Positions 1-11,280 of a DNA stretch of 64,000 bases are shown here, one piece after another; position 1 is the stretch's first letter, and each line of letters begins with the position of its first letter. The stretch spans positions 12,663,001 to 12,727,000 of the forward strand of contig CM028340.1 of assembly GCA_016647705.1 (NCBI GenBank). The letters are read 5' to 3'. Source of the DNA: Eucommia ulmoides. Its lineage: Eukaryota > Streptophyta > Magnoliopsida > Garryales > Eucommiaceae. The notes under the pieces were generated by a model. It was given only the letters and a program-made list of their open reading frames with translations. It did not search any database and was not told where the DNA came from. The translations under genes were made by a program, and so were the position numbers.

Positions 1-257
1 ACTCACATACATTTCAAATGGATTTAGAATAGTTTTCATTGATATTGAGTATTAAAATTCTAGAACACCACTTGCTGTGTATTATTTCCCGAACTTGATC
101 AGATTGAGGGCGATTGAGGGAAGACCAACTTGGTTTCTTCTTATTTGTTAAAGTTTTTCATTTTTAGATTAGTCATAAGTTAATTAGGGTAGTTAGTTTA
201 ATTTATTGTTAGAGTGTTTTGCTCGAGGACTAGCAAACTCCCAAGTTTGGGGGTATT
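1..257 (+). mobile_element. 3' internal end of an Athila-like LTR element (element A)
   Basis: This is the last part of an internal region that begins outside the window. It closely resembles the end of the complete element at 9700-14558: both carry a gaacac...tgtgt segment, the phrase gttttgctcgaggacta, and a purine-rich tract (aagtttgggggtatt, 243-257) directly before an LTR starting TGATAGG. The tract is the expected polypurine primer for plus-strand synthesis. No coding sequence is visible here. Family assignment (Athila-like) is inferred from the related element with a tRNA-Asp primer site. The element is a fossil. Confidence 0.7.
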
Positions 258-1490
258 TGATAGGTTGAAATAACCTATCTACTTCTAAGCTGGATTTGGT
301 AGTTTTCAAGTGAATTAGTAATATTTAATTTTGTTTTCGTTAGTTTTTATTTAATTCAGGTGTAGGGACGCAAACAAGAGACAATCGAGCGAAAATAGGG
401 GGAAAACGGTGAAGAAACGTTGAAAGAACAAGGTGTCAAGAACACAAGACCTATCGCCACGGCAGAGAGAAAACCATTGCCGTAGTGGTGAGAATGCAGA
501 AAATGCTGAAAACGAGCAAAGTCTTACCGCCTAGGCGCTGAAAATACAGAAAGTTGGGAGCCAGTCCCATGGCTTAGGTGGTGATTCCACCGCCTAGGCG
601 GTGAAAGATCAGAAAGCAGTCGACTTATCTACCGCCTAGGCGATCAGCTCTACACAAAATTAAGATCTTTTGAGATATTTTCAGATATTTTTGAAACCTT
701 ACCACTATAAAACCCATTCTCCCACTTGTGAAAGACCCTCTTGGACGCTTGGACGTCCCTAACCTTAGGAGGTGATCCTTGGCCAATCTTAAAGAGCTCA
801 AAGAGGAGATTCATCATTAGGAGAAGAGGAAACACTGGCGGATCGATCTTTGGCGACAGTGGATCACTCCACTTTAAGATTTGATCTTTCTTTCTTTGTT
901 TCTCTTTTTGTAATTTAATGTTTTATTGTAAATAATGATGAATCCCTCTTGGTTTAATGTTTCAACAGCCAAGATCATGTTAGATTAGATAAATATTAGC
1001 TAGGGATCGATGTAGTTGTGTAAATACTTGTTTGATGGAATATATGTTTATTTAACGGTTGTTTATTTTTAATTCTGATTGTCTTTATCATTTTGTGACA
1101 ACTTTAATATGCTTTTTAAGGTATTAGGGTTGGATTTAAGAATACGGAGTTTGACACTCGGGAGAGGTAACCCTGGATTTGGACTAGGGTAAATACATCG
1201 TTATGATCTAACAACCCGGGAGGGCGTTAGTGAGTATGCAATCGATGACGTTGGGGTAAGACTTACGGGACCTAGGGTCGTTAAGACGTCGAGGGGGACT
1301 TTTTCATTGACACAAAGTCGCGTATTTCCCCATCTTACACTCGGGAGAGGTGGCATAGGAGTTTATGAACCGAGATTGTCGGATAGGATAAACTCTGTTA
1401 TTGTTAACTAAACGAAATCTAACATGTATTAAGTGAATGAAATCAATCCCTAGGTAATCTACTTAGTTAGGATTAATCCACTAATTGTAG

Positions 1491-1495
1491 TTTAG
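1491..1495. repeat. Target site duplication of solo LTR A2 (left copy)
   Basis: TTTAG here matches TTTAG at 3006-3010, immediately outside the TG...CA ends of the solo LTR. A 5-bp duplication is the size made by gypsy integrases. Confidence 0.85.
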
Positions 1496-3005
1496 TGATA
1501 GTTGTAAAATACCTATCTAATTCTAAACCGAATTTGTTAGTTTTCGAGTATTTTATTGAAGTTTGAATATCTTTTTAGCTGTTTTTATTAGTCAGGAGTA
1601 GGGACGTAAACAATCGGCAAACTGAGCGAAATGGTGGAGAAAAGGGTAGCCAAAAGATAAAAAAAAGAGGTTTCAAAGAACAACACAAATCCGCCTAGGC
1701 GGAAATCCATTAGAAAGTTGCAAATGCTGAAATGTTGAAATCTGCCCAGGCAAAGTTTCCACCGCCTAGGTGAAAATCCGTCAGAAGGTTGAAAGCGTTG
1801 AGAAGTTGAAATCCGCCTAGGCGAAGTTTCCACCACCTAGGCGAAAATCCGTCAGAAGGATGAAGGGCTGAAATGTTGAAATTCGCCTAGGCGAAGTTTG
1901 CATCGCCTAGGCAAAATTCCGTCAGAACGCTGGAAGTGATGAACTGTTGGAAGTACTGAACTGCTGAAATCCGCCTAAGCGAAGTTTCTGCCGCCTAGGC
2001 GCATTTCGCAGAACAGTCTAAAATATTTGTTTAGATATTTTTGAACCCCTTGGCCTATTTATACCCCTTTCCCACGTCTGAAAAAGGTTGATGAACCCTA
2101 ACCCTAGTAGAGAGTTCTTAAGCTATATTTTGAAGACCAAGAAGGAGATTCATCATTCGGATAAAGAAGAATCACTTGCAGATCGTTCATTAGTGATAGT
2201 GAACCGTTTCACTTTCAGATTTGATCGTTTCTCTCTTGTTTTTATCTTTGTAATCACTTTTTTCATATCTAAGAATGCTGAATCCCTCTTATTTTGTATG
2301 GCATATGGCTAAGATCTTATAGTATTAGTTAAATGTTACTTAGGTGTAGTTGAAATCATGTAATTATTAAGTTGAATGAATTAATGTTACTTTAATGTGT
2401 TGTTTGTCTAAATCCGATTGTGTTTACCATTATTCTTGATATTATGCTTGTATTGATAAACTGAAAATAAGGGGTTTGACACTCGGGAGAGGTAACCCCA
2501 GATTCAGATTAGGAGAAATACAACGTGACGTTCTAACGACCCCGGAGGGCGTTAGAACGTATGCAATCCATGACGTTGGCTAAAGACTCACGCGACCTAG
2601 GGTTGTAAAGGCGTTGAAGGGGACTTCTTCATTGGCTAAAGACTCACGCGACTTAGTAGAGGAGTTATCGATACAGAGATTGTTGGAATAGATAAAAAAC
2701 CATTATAGCTAACTTAATAACGTCGATTATGCATTATGTGAAAGAAATCAATACCTAAGTAATTAGTGTAATTAGAACTAACCTAATAGTTGTTGTTTAT
2801 CTTAGTAGATTAATTAGAAAAGAAACAAATTTTGATTAGTCAAGATAATATGAAACTATTTAAATCACAATACTCAACCGAATTACACGTCATTCCCAGT
2901 GGAACGATATCCGATCTTACAAGATCCATTATATTAAAACTAGACCTCGTATACTTGCGAGTAGTCAATACCGTGAGGATGATGGTGTGAATCCTCACGC
3001 GTACA
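1496..3005 (+). mobile_element. Solo LTR of the same Athila-like family (A2)
   Basis: A second LTR starts TGATAGTTG at 1496 and ends ..CGCGTACA at 3005 (1510 bp). It has the same order of landmarks as the surrounding LTR, including tttgacactcgggagagg near 2467 and the cgatatccga tail near 2906. It is flanked by the perfect 5-bp repeat TTTAG (1491-1495 and 3006-3010), and no internal region accompanies it. This is the classic product of integration followed by recombination between the two LTRs of one element. It is younger than the LTR it sits in. Confidence 0.85.
1685..2010 (+). repeat. CCGCCTAGGCGG minisatellite inside LTR A2
   Basis: About four degenerate units of roughly 80-100 bp. Each holds two copies of the palindrome CCGCCTAGGCGG or close variants, separated by phrases such as aaaatccgtcagaagg and ctgaaatgttgaaa. 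A less regular version lies in LTR A1 (about 470-650). The same palindrome recurs in the LTRs of the element at 9700-14558. Confidence 0.8.
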
Positions 3006-3010
3006 TTTAG
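3006..3010. repeat. Target site duplication of solo LTR A2 (right copy)
   Basis: TTTAG, partner of 1491-1495. The surrounding LTR continues directly after it. Confidence 0.85.
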
Positions 3011-3201
3011 CTTAATTTTAATTAGTTTAATTTAAAATAATTCTTTAACCGTCTGGATAATAGGAGACTGCAAATTGCGGTATTCAATTATTCAACCCGT
3101 CCCTGTGGGAACGATATCCGATTTTAAAGATCCACTATGTTAAAACTGGACTTCATGCCTTGCGAGTAGTCAATACGCGAGCGTAAAAACCTCGTCGTAC
3201 A

Positions 3202-4578
3202 ATAGACAAAATAGCACTGAACACGCTGTTAAGGGAGAGGGCTGCGAAGGTCATGGCCGAGAAGATACAACTCTTTCGTCCTTAGGCAGAGGTTCTCCAG
3301 GTGGGAACTGCCGAGGTGAGAGAAGAGACTGAGAAAATGATATCTATTAGAAAGGCCACTGCGGGAGCGGAGGACGTATCAAGAAGAATAACCAGGAGAT
3401 AACAACAACGACGGAAAGCCAAAGCTGTCGCTAGGAATAAGATATTGCTGCAACCTAAACAGGCTAGAGCAAGTTAGGAGAGAGAAAAGAAGAAAGTCGG
3501 GCGATTAGTAGGTGAAGGAAGAAAGTCGGGCGATCAGTAGCTGAAAGAGAAAAGAAGGGAAGGGTTAAGGGGACTTCTAGAGCCCCCCAGCCGAGCAAAG
3601 TCCCCATTTCTAAACCATCCCCGGTACCAGATACAAGCCTCCTTCTAGAGCATGGAGCCCTTGAGCACCCGTAGATGTTGTTCGTCTACATCAGCCACAT
3701 CATCCCCCCCAGAAACCAAGAACGAATAAATACCAAGACAAATGCCCAGACAATTTCCAAGCTACAGAGAGACGCAATGGTGGTAAGACTAATACTGAGA
3801 GTAATTTGGATTTTTTACTGTAACTTGTTCTTGGGCAGCGATATGACTTTTTTTTTCTTCTTTTTGATGTCATGCAGGTGCTATCCAAGATTTTCTCCTT
3901 GTCTGAACGGCTCACTGTTGCCTTTGAGAGAGAATAGAAACTCAAAGAAGAACGTACCAACCTCAAAGAAGAATGTAGGCAGCACATGGACCAGGAAAAC
4001 TGGTGGCACGAGATAAGTAAAATAATGTTGTCCAATGAGGAAAATTCCAAGGCAAAGGTGAAAAAGATAACCGGGGAGAAGACGAAGTTGATTGAAGAGA
4101 AGACGGAGCTAATCGAAGAGAAGGCAGAGCTAATCGAGGAGAAAACAACCCTTGAATCCCCTTATGGAAGGCTTGAGGCTGACTTCTTTTCCATTAGGGA
4201 GAGAATGGAGGAGATACAAAAGAAACATGACGCAGCTACCGCCAGAGCCAAGAAGGATGCGATAAGCGAGTGGTAGGAGTCTTCCGTAATTTGCATCACC
4301 AACGTCCAGACTTCTCGGTGGACGACATTGGTATGGATTATTCGGATGTTAAAGAAGGTGCCGACCCCAAAACGGGGGACGTTGCCGTTGGAGAAGGAAA
4401 TGAAGATGCCATGATGGTAGATGTTGGTGCCGAGATGAGGGTAGTAAACGCCAACCTAAACAAAATTGATACTGTACCAGGGAATATTGAGGCCGGGCAG
4501 GATGAACCCCCCACTGGTGAAGGCGAAACTGATCCATCCCCTATTGGCCAGGAACAAACTTCAGTCCTAATCTCTTAG
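3202..4578 (+). pseudogene. Coiled-coil ORF remnant of a transposable element
   Basis: Plus-strand coding-like sequence runs through this stretch. Its best part (3986-4262) encodes a highly charged Lys/Glu-rich helix with repeated KTxLIEEK units, a strong coiled-coil signature. The following part (about 4270-4578) is acidic and Asp/Glu-rich. A spliceosomal-type intron is plausible at 3783-3877: GTAAGACT donor, a T-rich tract, CATGCAG acceptor. Similar Lys/Glu-rich coiled-coil ORFs occur in plant transposon-associated hypothetical proteins, but I cannot name the family. It is broken in several places and I treat it as a fossil. Confidence 0.4.
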
Positions 4579-5830
4579 TCTTGAATCAACCAAAAACTTG
4601 AACTTGTCTTTTTTTTTATTTATTTATTATTATTTACTTTTTATTTTTTATTTGTTTTTTAATGCTTGTGCTTTTTAGCGCCTCAGCCCCTCTTGTCTTG
4701 AAAATGACATTTTTTGTTGTGGGATTTGGGGCCACTTGGGGATGTAATGAATATTGAATGAATGAACAAATATTTCCTTCTTTCTAGAATATTCTGAACA
4801 CTTGTGATTTTTTGCATAATCTTCCTTACTGCTTTTGAATTTGTGAACGCACGCCTTTGAGTTTCTTGTTCTTGTCTATCCTTGTAGAGTTACTTAGAAG
4901 TAGAAAAGGTTCCTCTTCTTGGTGGTAGAGTTTTACTCCTATCCTTATCTTGGAAAGACTGAAATGGGGAGATGTCTGAACTTAGGAAATTACCAGAACA
5001 TAGGGTTAGGTTCTTGCTTAGGGAATTGCTTGAACTTATCTCGGAGAAGGACTTGAGCCCCTACTTGGTCATGCTTGAAGACTTAGGACATTTCTGGAAT
5101 TTTCTTTGACCATTACGCTCCATTCTCGGTTATTTTTTAGGACTTTGGACATTTTTATCTATGACACTTGATTTCTACCCTTGGCCCTTTATTTTAGTCA
5201 ATTAGACATCATTTTGTCATTCTTCCTAATCTTGGTAGTACTTTTTTTTGAAAAATTAATTTTTTGCTTGAAAAAATCCAGTTTCTTCCCTTCAATTCCA
5301 CGCCTTTTTTCGGACCTAAATGTCGAGAAGCGATCATGCTTTCCCTTCTCGGGAAAGGAATTATTTTATGCTATTTCTTCATATCCATAACCTCCTTACC
5401 CCCCAACCTAACATCCGACCAAAGCTCGGGTTGTAGATTAAAATCCTAAGAGTGGTACCTGTATGGAATCTGGCCCTCGCAATCCCCAGGGAGGTGACCT
5501 CAGGTCGGCCTCCTGTGGTTGGTCATATGTGGGTTCTCCTTAGTGGGGCCCATTCCTGAGCCTATTCAGGTTATCCCAAATTGTCCTTCCAAGGGCATCC
5601 TCTCGTTGTGTCGGCTGAGATTAACTCAGTTGTCAGGGATGAAATGCTTACCTGTAGGTCCTCAGACCCGATCGGTGCAACGCCCTCAGAGGATGATAGC
5701 TCTTAGTCCCTGGGCCAAAACTGTCGACTTGTGGAGAGAGTTTGGTTACGCCCCTAATGCAGTGCGTCGGGATGGGTTTTGTTGGCCCAGTGAACTACCC
5801 AAGAGGAAGGTGAATTGGGAAGATAAAAAA
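4579..5830. other. AT-rich sequence downstream of the coiled-coil remnant, no gene seen
   Basis: The first part is T-rich and reads like a 3' untranslated region (ttttttttatttatttattattattt near 4610). The last 400 bases are more GC-rich (about 5440-5810), with short open frames but no recognisable motif. It probably belongs to the same element as the preceding remnant. No LTR boundary or terminal inverted repeat was recognised. Confidence 0.3.
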
Positions 5831-7580
5831 ATTATAAAAAAAATACTTTAATAATCTAAATAATGAATTTTAATCCTAAATTAATTATTATCTTTATATC
5901 ATAACGAAAATATAAAATCAAATAGGTGCACACCAATCAATAAAAATAAATAATGTAAAGATAGCAGCACACCAGAAATTTATATTGGTTCACCAAGCTA
6001 CTCTTGGTTAATCCAGTCCTCCGAGCCCCACGGAGAGTCGCATTCACTAAATTCAAGATTCCTTTAAAGGTAGGAACCAACCCTCACAAAGATTATTTTA
6101 CAGGCTCAGAATCAACCTTTACAAATTCATTTTCACAGGCTTAGGAATAACCTCTACTTTTTACATACTCAAGAATAACCTAATTCTCTTTGTACCTTAG
6201 GCTAAGGAATCAAAACCTCACAAACACTCCAAATATCCTTTTATTTGGTAAGGATTGAACCTTTACAAAATTACTCGCAAATCGATTCATGTCCATAAAG
6301 AATTACTACTTCAATCTCATCTCACCTAGAATCTACCAAAAGAATAATTATAGCAATGTCACTTCTGATTCGGTAGCAGCAATGATTCACAACAAATAAT
6401 TCTCAAGAATAACTCTTAGAAAAACTCTCACAATTCATAATATGATTTCTCTTAGAAAAGCTCAGTGTATTTCTCTTAATCTCTCTATCTAATATAAAAA
6501 ATGCAGGTCTATATAAATGAGAATAAAATAAGCTGTCTAACGGCTAGTTCCCACTTGTTATGATATTTAATTGCTCTTGTAGACCCCTTATATAATTAAG
6601 AATTCATCCTGGTTCAAATTACTTAATTATATCTTTTAAACTTCTCAATTAAGTCCCCTAGACATTTCTCAATCACAATTAAATAGAATAGAAAGAATTA
6701 CATGTACTAAATTGCGAAATATTCAAACTTAATGAACCAAATCTGTAGGGATATCATAATATATGTTACATATCTCAAATAACATTAAATCCATAAAATA
6801 TCTCATGAATCTTAACCATAAAATGGCTAGTAACGGCTACTTTTAGAATAAAATTCAGAATTTTATAATATTCTGAAACAGTCCCATAAGTCGACCGAGC
6901 AAGATAACCTGTCGACCGATCGATTCAGGATGTAGCCAAGCCAAAAATTTTGTGCTCATCGGTCGACCTAAAGATTCAGAGAGTTACATTTATTGTCACA
7001 GGTCAACTGCCCAGTCGACTTATCGATTCAGAGAATTCACATTTAAGCTTCGGTCGACCTACCTGTCGACTTAGAGATTCAGAGACTTTTCCCTTCTATA
7101 CTCCGGTAAACTTACTTGTCGACTTGTCAATGTTGAAATCTCTTCTAAATTTGTTTTTAATTAATTCTCATCTACGTTTTCGCCCCTTTAACCAATTTCT
7201 TTAGCTCCACTAAATACTTAAATTCAATTTTAATCAATTATTAATATTTCTTTTTCAATTACATATTGGAGCAAATAATTTAACTAATTAGGATCCTATA
7301 AAAAACATATATATTTATAAAAATCATTTAATTTTTTTTTGTGTCGTGTGTAATCCTAATTGGGATATTAAGAGTTAAAATTTAACCTGAGTTATTTTTC
7401 CTAGGTTCTTCAAATTCTTCAACCTCTTAATCCTTCATTATCTTTGTCATCATATCTTTATCATTTGGAACTTAATAAACTGAAAAACTTAATCAAACCA
7501 TTAGTTCCATAAAAAATATCAACCTTTAATTGTCCATCAAAATCTCAGGATCAATAGGTTTCTTTATGGAGATTACTTAT
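5831..7580. repeat. Unclassified AT-rich repeat, possibly LTR-derived
   Basis: No gene is visible. The phrase ttggttcaccaagctactc near 5983 resembles sequence common in plant LTR-type repeats. The stretch also holds several repeated phrases (aatcaacctttaca, aggaatcaaaacctcaca) and the GTCGAC minisatellite listed separately. It abuts the end of the Tat-like element near 7580-7600 without a boundary I can fix. Confidence 0.35.
6885..7140. repeat. GTCGAC-containing minisatellite
   Basis: About four units of roughly 60-65 bp, each with two GTCGAC or GGTCGACC sites followed by gattcagaga. Clear sites lie near 6900, 6910, 6962, 7013, 7055, 7066 and 7117. A similar cluster occurs in the copia leader at about 39640-39890. 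Confidence 0.65.
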
Positions 7581-7912
7581 GATGCAGAGCATCGGGATAC
7601 CTTGCTGCTTTAACAAGGAGCTAGGGGCGGTACCTTCTTCGTACGAGAAGGGATAGAGGGCTGCTCATCCCAACATATACGTATTTTGAAGATTTGTGGG
7701 AAGGGCTGCGCATGCCAATCTGAGATGGGATGGGGGCTGCATTTCACCACCATCGACAAAATTTGGAGAACGAAGTGATGGTGGAACAAAACATTGTTTC
7801 CCTTAAAAAATAAGTTCTTTACATGCTTCAAAAAGTGAAAAAATTTATAAGTCCACCAGAGTGTCCTCTCCGGGGTAGTAGTGTTTTAAATGTTCTGCAT
7901 TCTAAGGGTACC

Positions 7913-8287
7913 TCATGGGGACACCGTTTTTTGTTTCCAATTCATAAGTGCGTGGACGGGAAACACGAGTGACACGATATAGCCCTTCTCATGAGGGGCA
8001 AGCGTACGTGCATTGGAATCCTTGGTAGCCAGGGTTACTTTCTCTGGAACGAGGTCATCAACGTCGAATGACCTAGGACGAACCCTTCTATTATAATAAC
8101 TAGTCACAGTTTGTTGGTAGGCTGCTTGTCGAACATGGGCACGTTTCTTTTTTTTTTTTTTTTTCTTCAAGAAGATCAAGATTAAGGCTAAGGAGGCATC
8201 ATTTTTCTCTGGGCTAAAGATCATTGCCTTCCGGGAAGAGAGCACGTCGATCTCGGTAGGGATCACCACTTCTGATCTGAAAGTCAT
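7913..8287 (-). pseudogene. Integrase C-terminal region of the Tat-like element
   Basis: Minus-strand translation gives the run VVIPTEIDVLS and later YYNRRVRPRSF, LVPEKVTLATKD and LAPHEKGYIVS. These match the linker and SH3-like C-terminal module of plant Tat-type integrases. A lysine run encoded by a T-rich tract near 8150 looks like slippage-prone sequence. The piece follows the integrase core in the expected order on the minus strand. Fossil. Confidence 0.8.
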
Positions 8288-8382
8288 TGCAAAAGGGGTT
8301 TCCCTTGTGGGGGCCCTTGCAGTAGTATGGTATACCTAGAGAACCGGGCACACGTCTTCAACCCATCTTCCTTTTGATTTGT

Positions 8383-9060
8383 TTAATCTAATTTTGAGTC
8401 CATGGACAATTGTGCGGTTGGTAACTTCCACTTGGTCGTTGGCTTGGGGATGCCCTGGAGATATGAAGTGGGTCTGAATCCCCAGTCCAACGTAGAATTA
8501 TGCAAAGAGATCATTGTCAAGTTGCATCCCGTTGTTGGAGACGATGACCCTAGGTATTCCAAAGCAGTACACAATATTTTCCTATATAAAATCCCTGATT
8601 CTTTTCTTGGTGATTCGCGCAAGTGGTTTAGCTTCTACCTATTTTGTGAAATAGTCAATTGTGACAACGATGAATCTTTTTTACCCGATCCCTTGAGAAA
8701 ATGGTCTGAGAAGATTAATGCCTCACTGGGCAAGGGGCCAAGGACTTGTTATGAGGACGAGGACAGTTGGAGGCAGTTGGGGATGGACGACAAACCTCTA
8801 ATATTTTCACACTTTTTGACGAATTTCATGCAATCCTTGCACATGTCCGGTCAGAAGTATCCATGTCTAATAAACTTGCGAACCATAGACCTTTCTCTTG
8901 AATGGTTTCCACACATCCCTTCATGGATTTCGCTCATCACATAGTTAGACTCTTCTGATCTCAGGTAACGGGAGTATGGGCCCAAGAAGGATCGTCGATA
9001 GAGTACCCCATTAATGATAGTATACCTCGATGCCCTACATAGTATTTGTCTGGCTTCTGC
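8383..9060 (-). pseudogene. Integrase core and zinc-binding region of the Tat-like element
   Basis: On the minus strand, about 8980-8750 encodes an HHCC-type zinc-binding module with phrases such as EIHEGMCGNHS and HGYFWPDM. About 8740-8383 encodes pieces of the DDE catalytic core with GIRDF-, IPRVIVSDNG- and GHPQAN-like phrases spread over more than one frame. A 180-residue plus-strand frame at 8402-8944 is only the antisense shadow of this region. Fossil with several breaks. Confidence 0.75.
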
Positions 9061-9587
9061 TCAGTCAAAGGGTAGTGTTCCATTTAAGAGGTACTCCCTT
9101 ATCGGGTCTATCCAAGTTGGTGCATCGGAGATAGTGCACATGGTGTTTACTTGATCATAAATTACTATGCTCGGCTCCTCCAAATATTTAACAAAAATAA
9201 TCATTTTTAGGGTGAATTCTACGGTGGAGGCCAAGTTGGCCAAAGCGTCGGCGTGTCGATTATCTTTTTGGTGGATTTGGTGTACTTGTATTTTTTCAAA
9301 GTTTTTTGTAAGCGCCTTTGCCCTTCCGAAGTAAGCAGCCATACTTGGGTCCTTAGCCACGTATTCACCGTTTATTTGGTTATAACAAGTTGTAAATCAC
9401 AACAGACTTCTAGACTTTTGACATTAAATTCTCTTGTCAACCTGAGGCCAGCAAGGAGGGCTTCGTATTTTGCTTCGTTGTTGGTGGTCGTAAATCCCAA
9501 TCGGAGTGCATATTTAATTTTCTCTCGATCCGAGGCTTCCAGGACAATTCTGACCCCATATCCTCCCATATTAGAGGAACCATCCAT
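9061..9587 (-). pseudogene. RNase H region of the Tat-like element
   Basis: Minus-strand frames give MDGSSNMGGYGVRIVLE, TNNEAKYEALLAGLRL and CCDLQLVI, the usual signature of the RNase H domain in plant gypsy elements. They are followed by FGRAKALTKNFEKIQVHQI and NRHADALANLAS, the end of the same domain. It is separated from its RT by the nested element that begins at 9700. Fossil. Confidence 0.85.
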
Positions 9588-9694
9588 GAATAGCTGCCAT
9601 TTGTTCGGACTGAGATCGTAACTTTATTTAAGATGGAAAGGGGCCCCTTCTAGGACTGATGTCTCTGCGGGACCGAGATAGGTCTCGCGCCGAG

Positions 9695-9699
9695 CAGGG
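9695..9699. repeat. Target site duplication of element B (left copy)
   Basis: CAGGG just outside the left LTR. The right copy at 14559-14563 is CAGTG, one mismatch. Confidence 0.7.
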
Positions 9700-11120
9700 T
9701 GGTAGATGTGATCTACCTAAGTATTTCCAAACTGGTTTTATTAGTTTAGAGTAGTTTTATAGTTATTTTTATTATGTTTTAATTAGTTTTTATCTTTTTG
9801 TATTAAAATAGGTGTGCGGGACAAAAAGATAGGAAATTGGAGCTAAAACGATAAGATTGAACCAAAACCATCAAAGAACGGTGGAAAAATAAGCTCGGAG
9901 GCAAAATAGTGAAACAAACAAGTCCACCGCCGCAGTGTCCAGACCACCGCCACGGCGGTGAAGATGCTGAGAAAGAACAAAGGCTATTGACGGACCACCA
10001 CCTAGGCGGTAAACCAGCAAAAAGTTTTTCCAAAGCCACCGCCTTCTTCATCATTGTAGAGATCACCAACCGACCTATCCCACTGCCGTGGCGGTCAGTT
10101 CTGCACTAGAATAGATATTTTTTAGGATATTTTGTTTATTTATACCTCTCTCTTTTCCTCTCATCTTCCTTCTTTCGGCCATAGGAGACCCTTTAGGGTT
10201 CATATGATATTAGAGAGTGTTTTGGGGGAGCTCAAGCAAATTCAAAGGGGATGAACACAAAGCAACAAAGGAGAAGTGATCATGGAACGCTCTTAGCAAC
10301 AAATCTTCAGATTATGGCTAGTTTCTCTCATTTCTCTCTTCATCTATTATCTTAGGATTATTGTTTGAGCATGTTTAGCTTGTTTTACATTATATAAATG
10401 GCCATGAGCTAAACATGGATTGTAATAGGGATTAACATATTATTTATGAAAATGTATTTTTGGTGAAGTTTGTGTTTCGTTTATGGTTGTTCCTTATAAT
10501 TTCGATTGTGTTTCTGTGTTTCTATGATTATATGCTAATTTAGATATATTAAGAATATGGGGTTTGACACTCGGGAGAGGTAACCTCGGATTCGGATTAG
10601 GGTAAACACAACATGACAATCTAATGACCCGAGAGGATATTAGAAAGTGTGCAATCGATGACGTTTGGGCGAGACTCACGTGACCCAGAGTCGTTAAGAT
10701 GTTGAGGGGGACTTTGGTGTTGACACAAAGTCACGTATTCCCCCGTCTTACACTCAGAAGAGGTGGCGAGGGAGTTTACGAACCAAGATTGTCAGATACT
10801 CCAAACGTCGTTAATGTTAACTAAAACGAAATCAAATGCATTTAAGTAAATAAAGTTATTTCTTAGGCAATATACTCCCCTAAACAATCTCAAATTAGCA
10901 TTTATAGTATAGTTAATTAAATTAATATTTTAGTTTAGTATTAGTATAAATTATATTCCATTTGTAGCGCCTAGATAAAGTTAGGTTATGATAATCGCGG
11001 TAATCGATAGTAATCTCAACCAATCCCTGTGGATACGATATCCAACCGAAAAGTCCACTGTACTAAAACTTGATCCGTACACTTGCGGTGAAAGTGGCAG
11101 CACCTAATTAGCTACCACCA
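9700..11120 (+). repeat. 5' LTR of element B
   Basis: Starts TGGTAGATGTGATC and ends GCTACCACCA, 1421 bp. It aligns along its length with 13133-14558. It contains a CCGCC(TAGG/GCGG)-type palindrome cluster at about 9928-10095, the phrase tttgacactcgggagagg near 10563, and the tail cgatatccaaccg near 11036. A TATA-like tattttgtttatttatacc at about 10128 is a promoter candidate. Confidence 0.9.
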
Positions 11121-11280
11121 AGTTTTTGGCGCCATTGTCGGGGATTGGTTATTGTCAGATTTAGTTTTTGGCAATGTCCACCAAGTTTTTGGCGCCGTTG
11201 CCTGGGATTGGTAGTTTGTCAAATTCAATTTTTGGCGATCGCCACCATGTTTTTGGTAACGATTATCGAAGATTGGTTTT
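11121..11280 (+). repeat. Primer-binding-like site repeated three times
   Basis: Directly after the LTR, TGGCGCC followed by a G-rich stretch occurs at 11127. A closer match to the 3' end of plant tRNA-Asp lies at 11190 (TGGCGCCGTTGCCTGGGATT), and a decayed third copy at 11254 (TGGTAACGATTATCGAAGAT). Spacing is 63 and 64 bp, each copy preceded by ccacca(a/t)gttttt. Matching the complement of the tRNA-Asp(GTC) 3' end is established for Athila-type elements. The triplication is seen directly. Confidence 0.8.

Larger units (their letters stand above)
258..3201 (+). mobile_element. 3' LTR of element A, split by a solo LTR
   Basis: The LTR starts TGATAGG at 258, runs to 1495, and resumes at 3011 to end ..GTCGTACA at 3201. 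The middle is a later insertion (1496-3005). Landmarks shared with the other family members are the phrase tttgacactcgggagagg, a second acactcgggagagg block, and the tail with cgatatccga and cttgcgagtagtcaatac. Its 5' edge is preceded by a polypurine tract, so it is the 3' LTR. Without the insertion it would be about 1.4 kb. The sequence after 3201 is unrelated to a primer site, as expected outside a 3' LTR. Confidence 0.75.

Noticed and set aside
8402-8944. 180-codon open frame on the plus strand
   Set aside because: It lies antisense to the integrase of the Tat-like element, whose motifs read on the minus strand. It is an antisense shadow.
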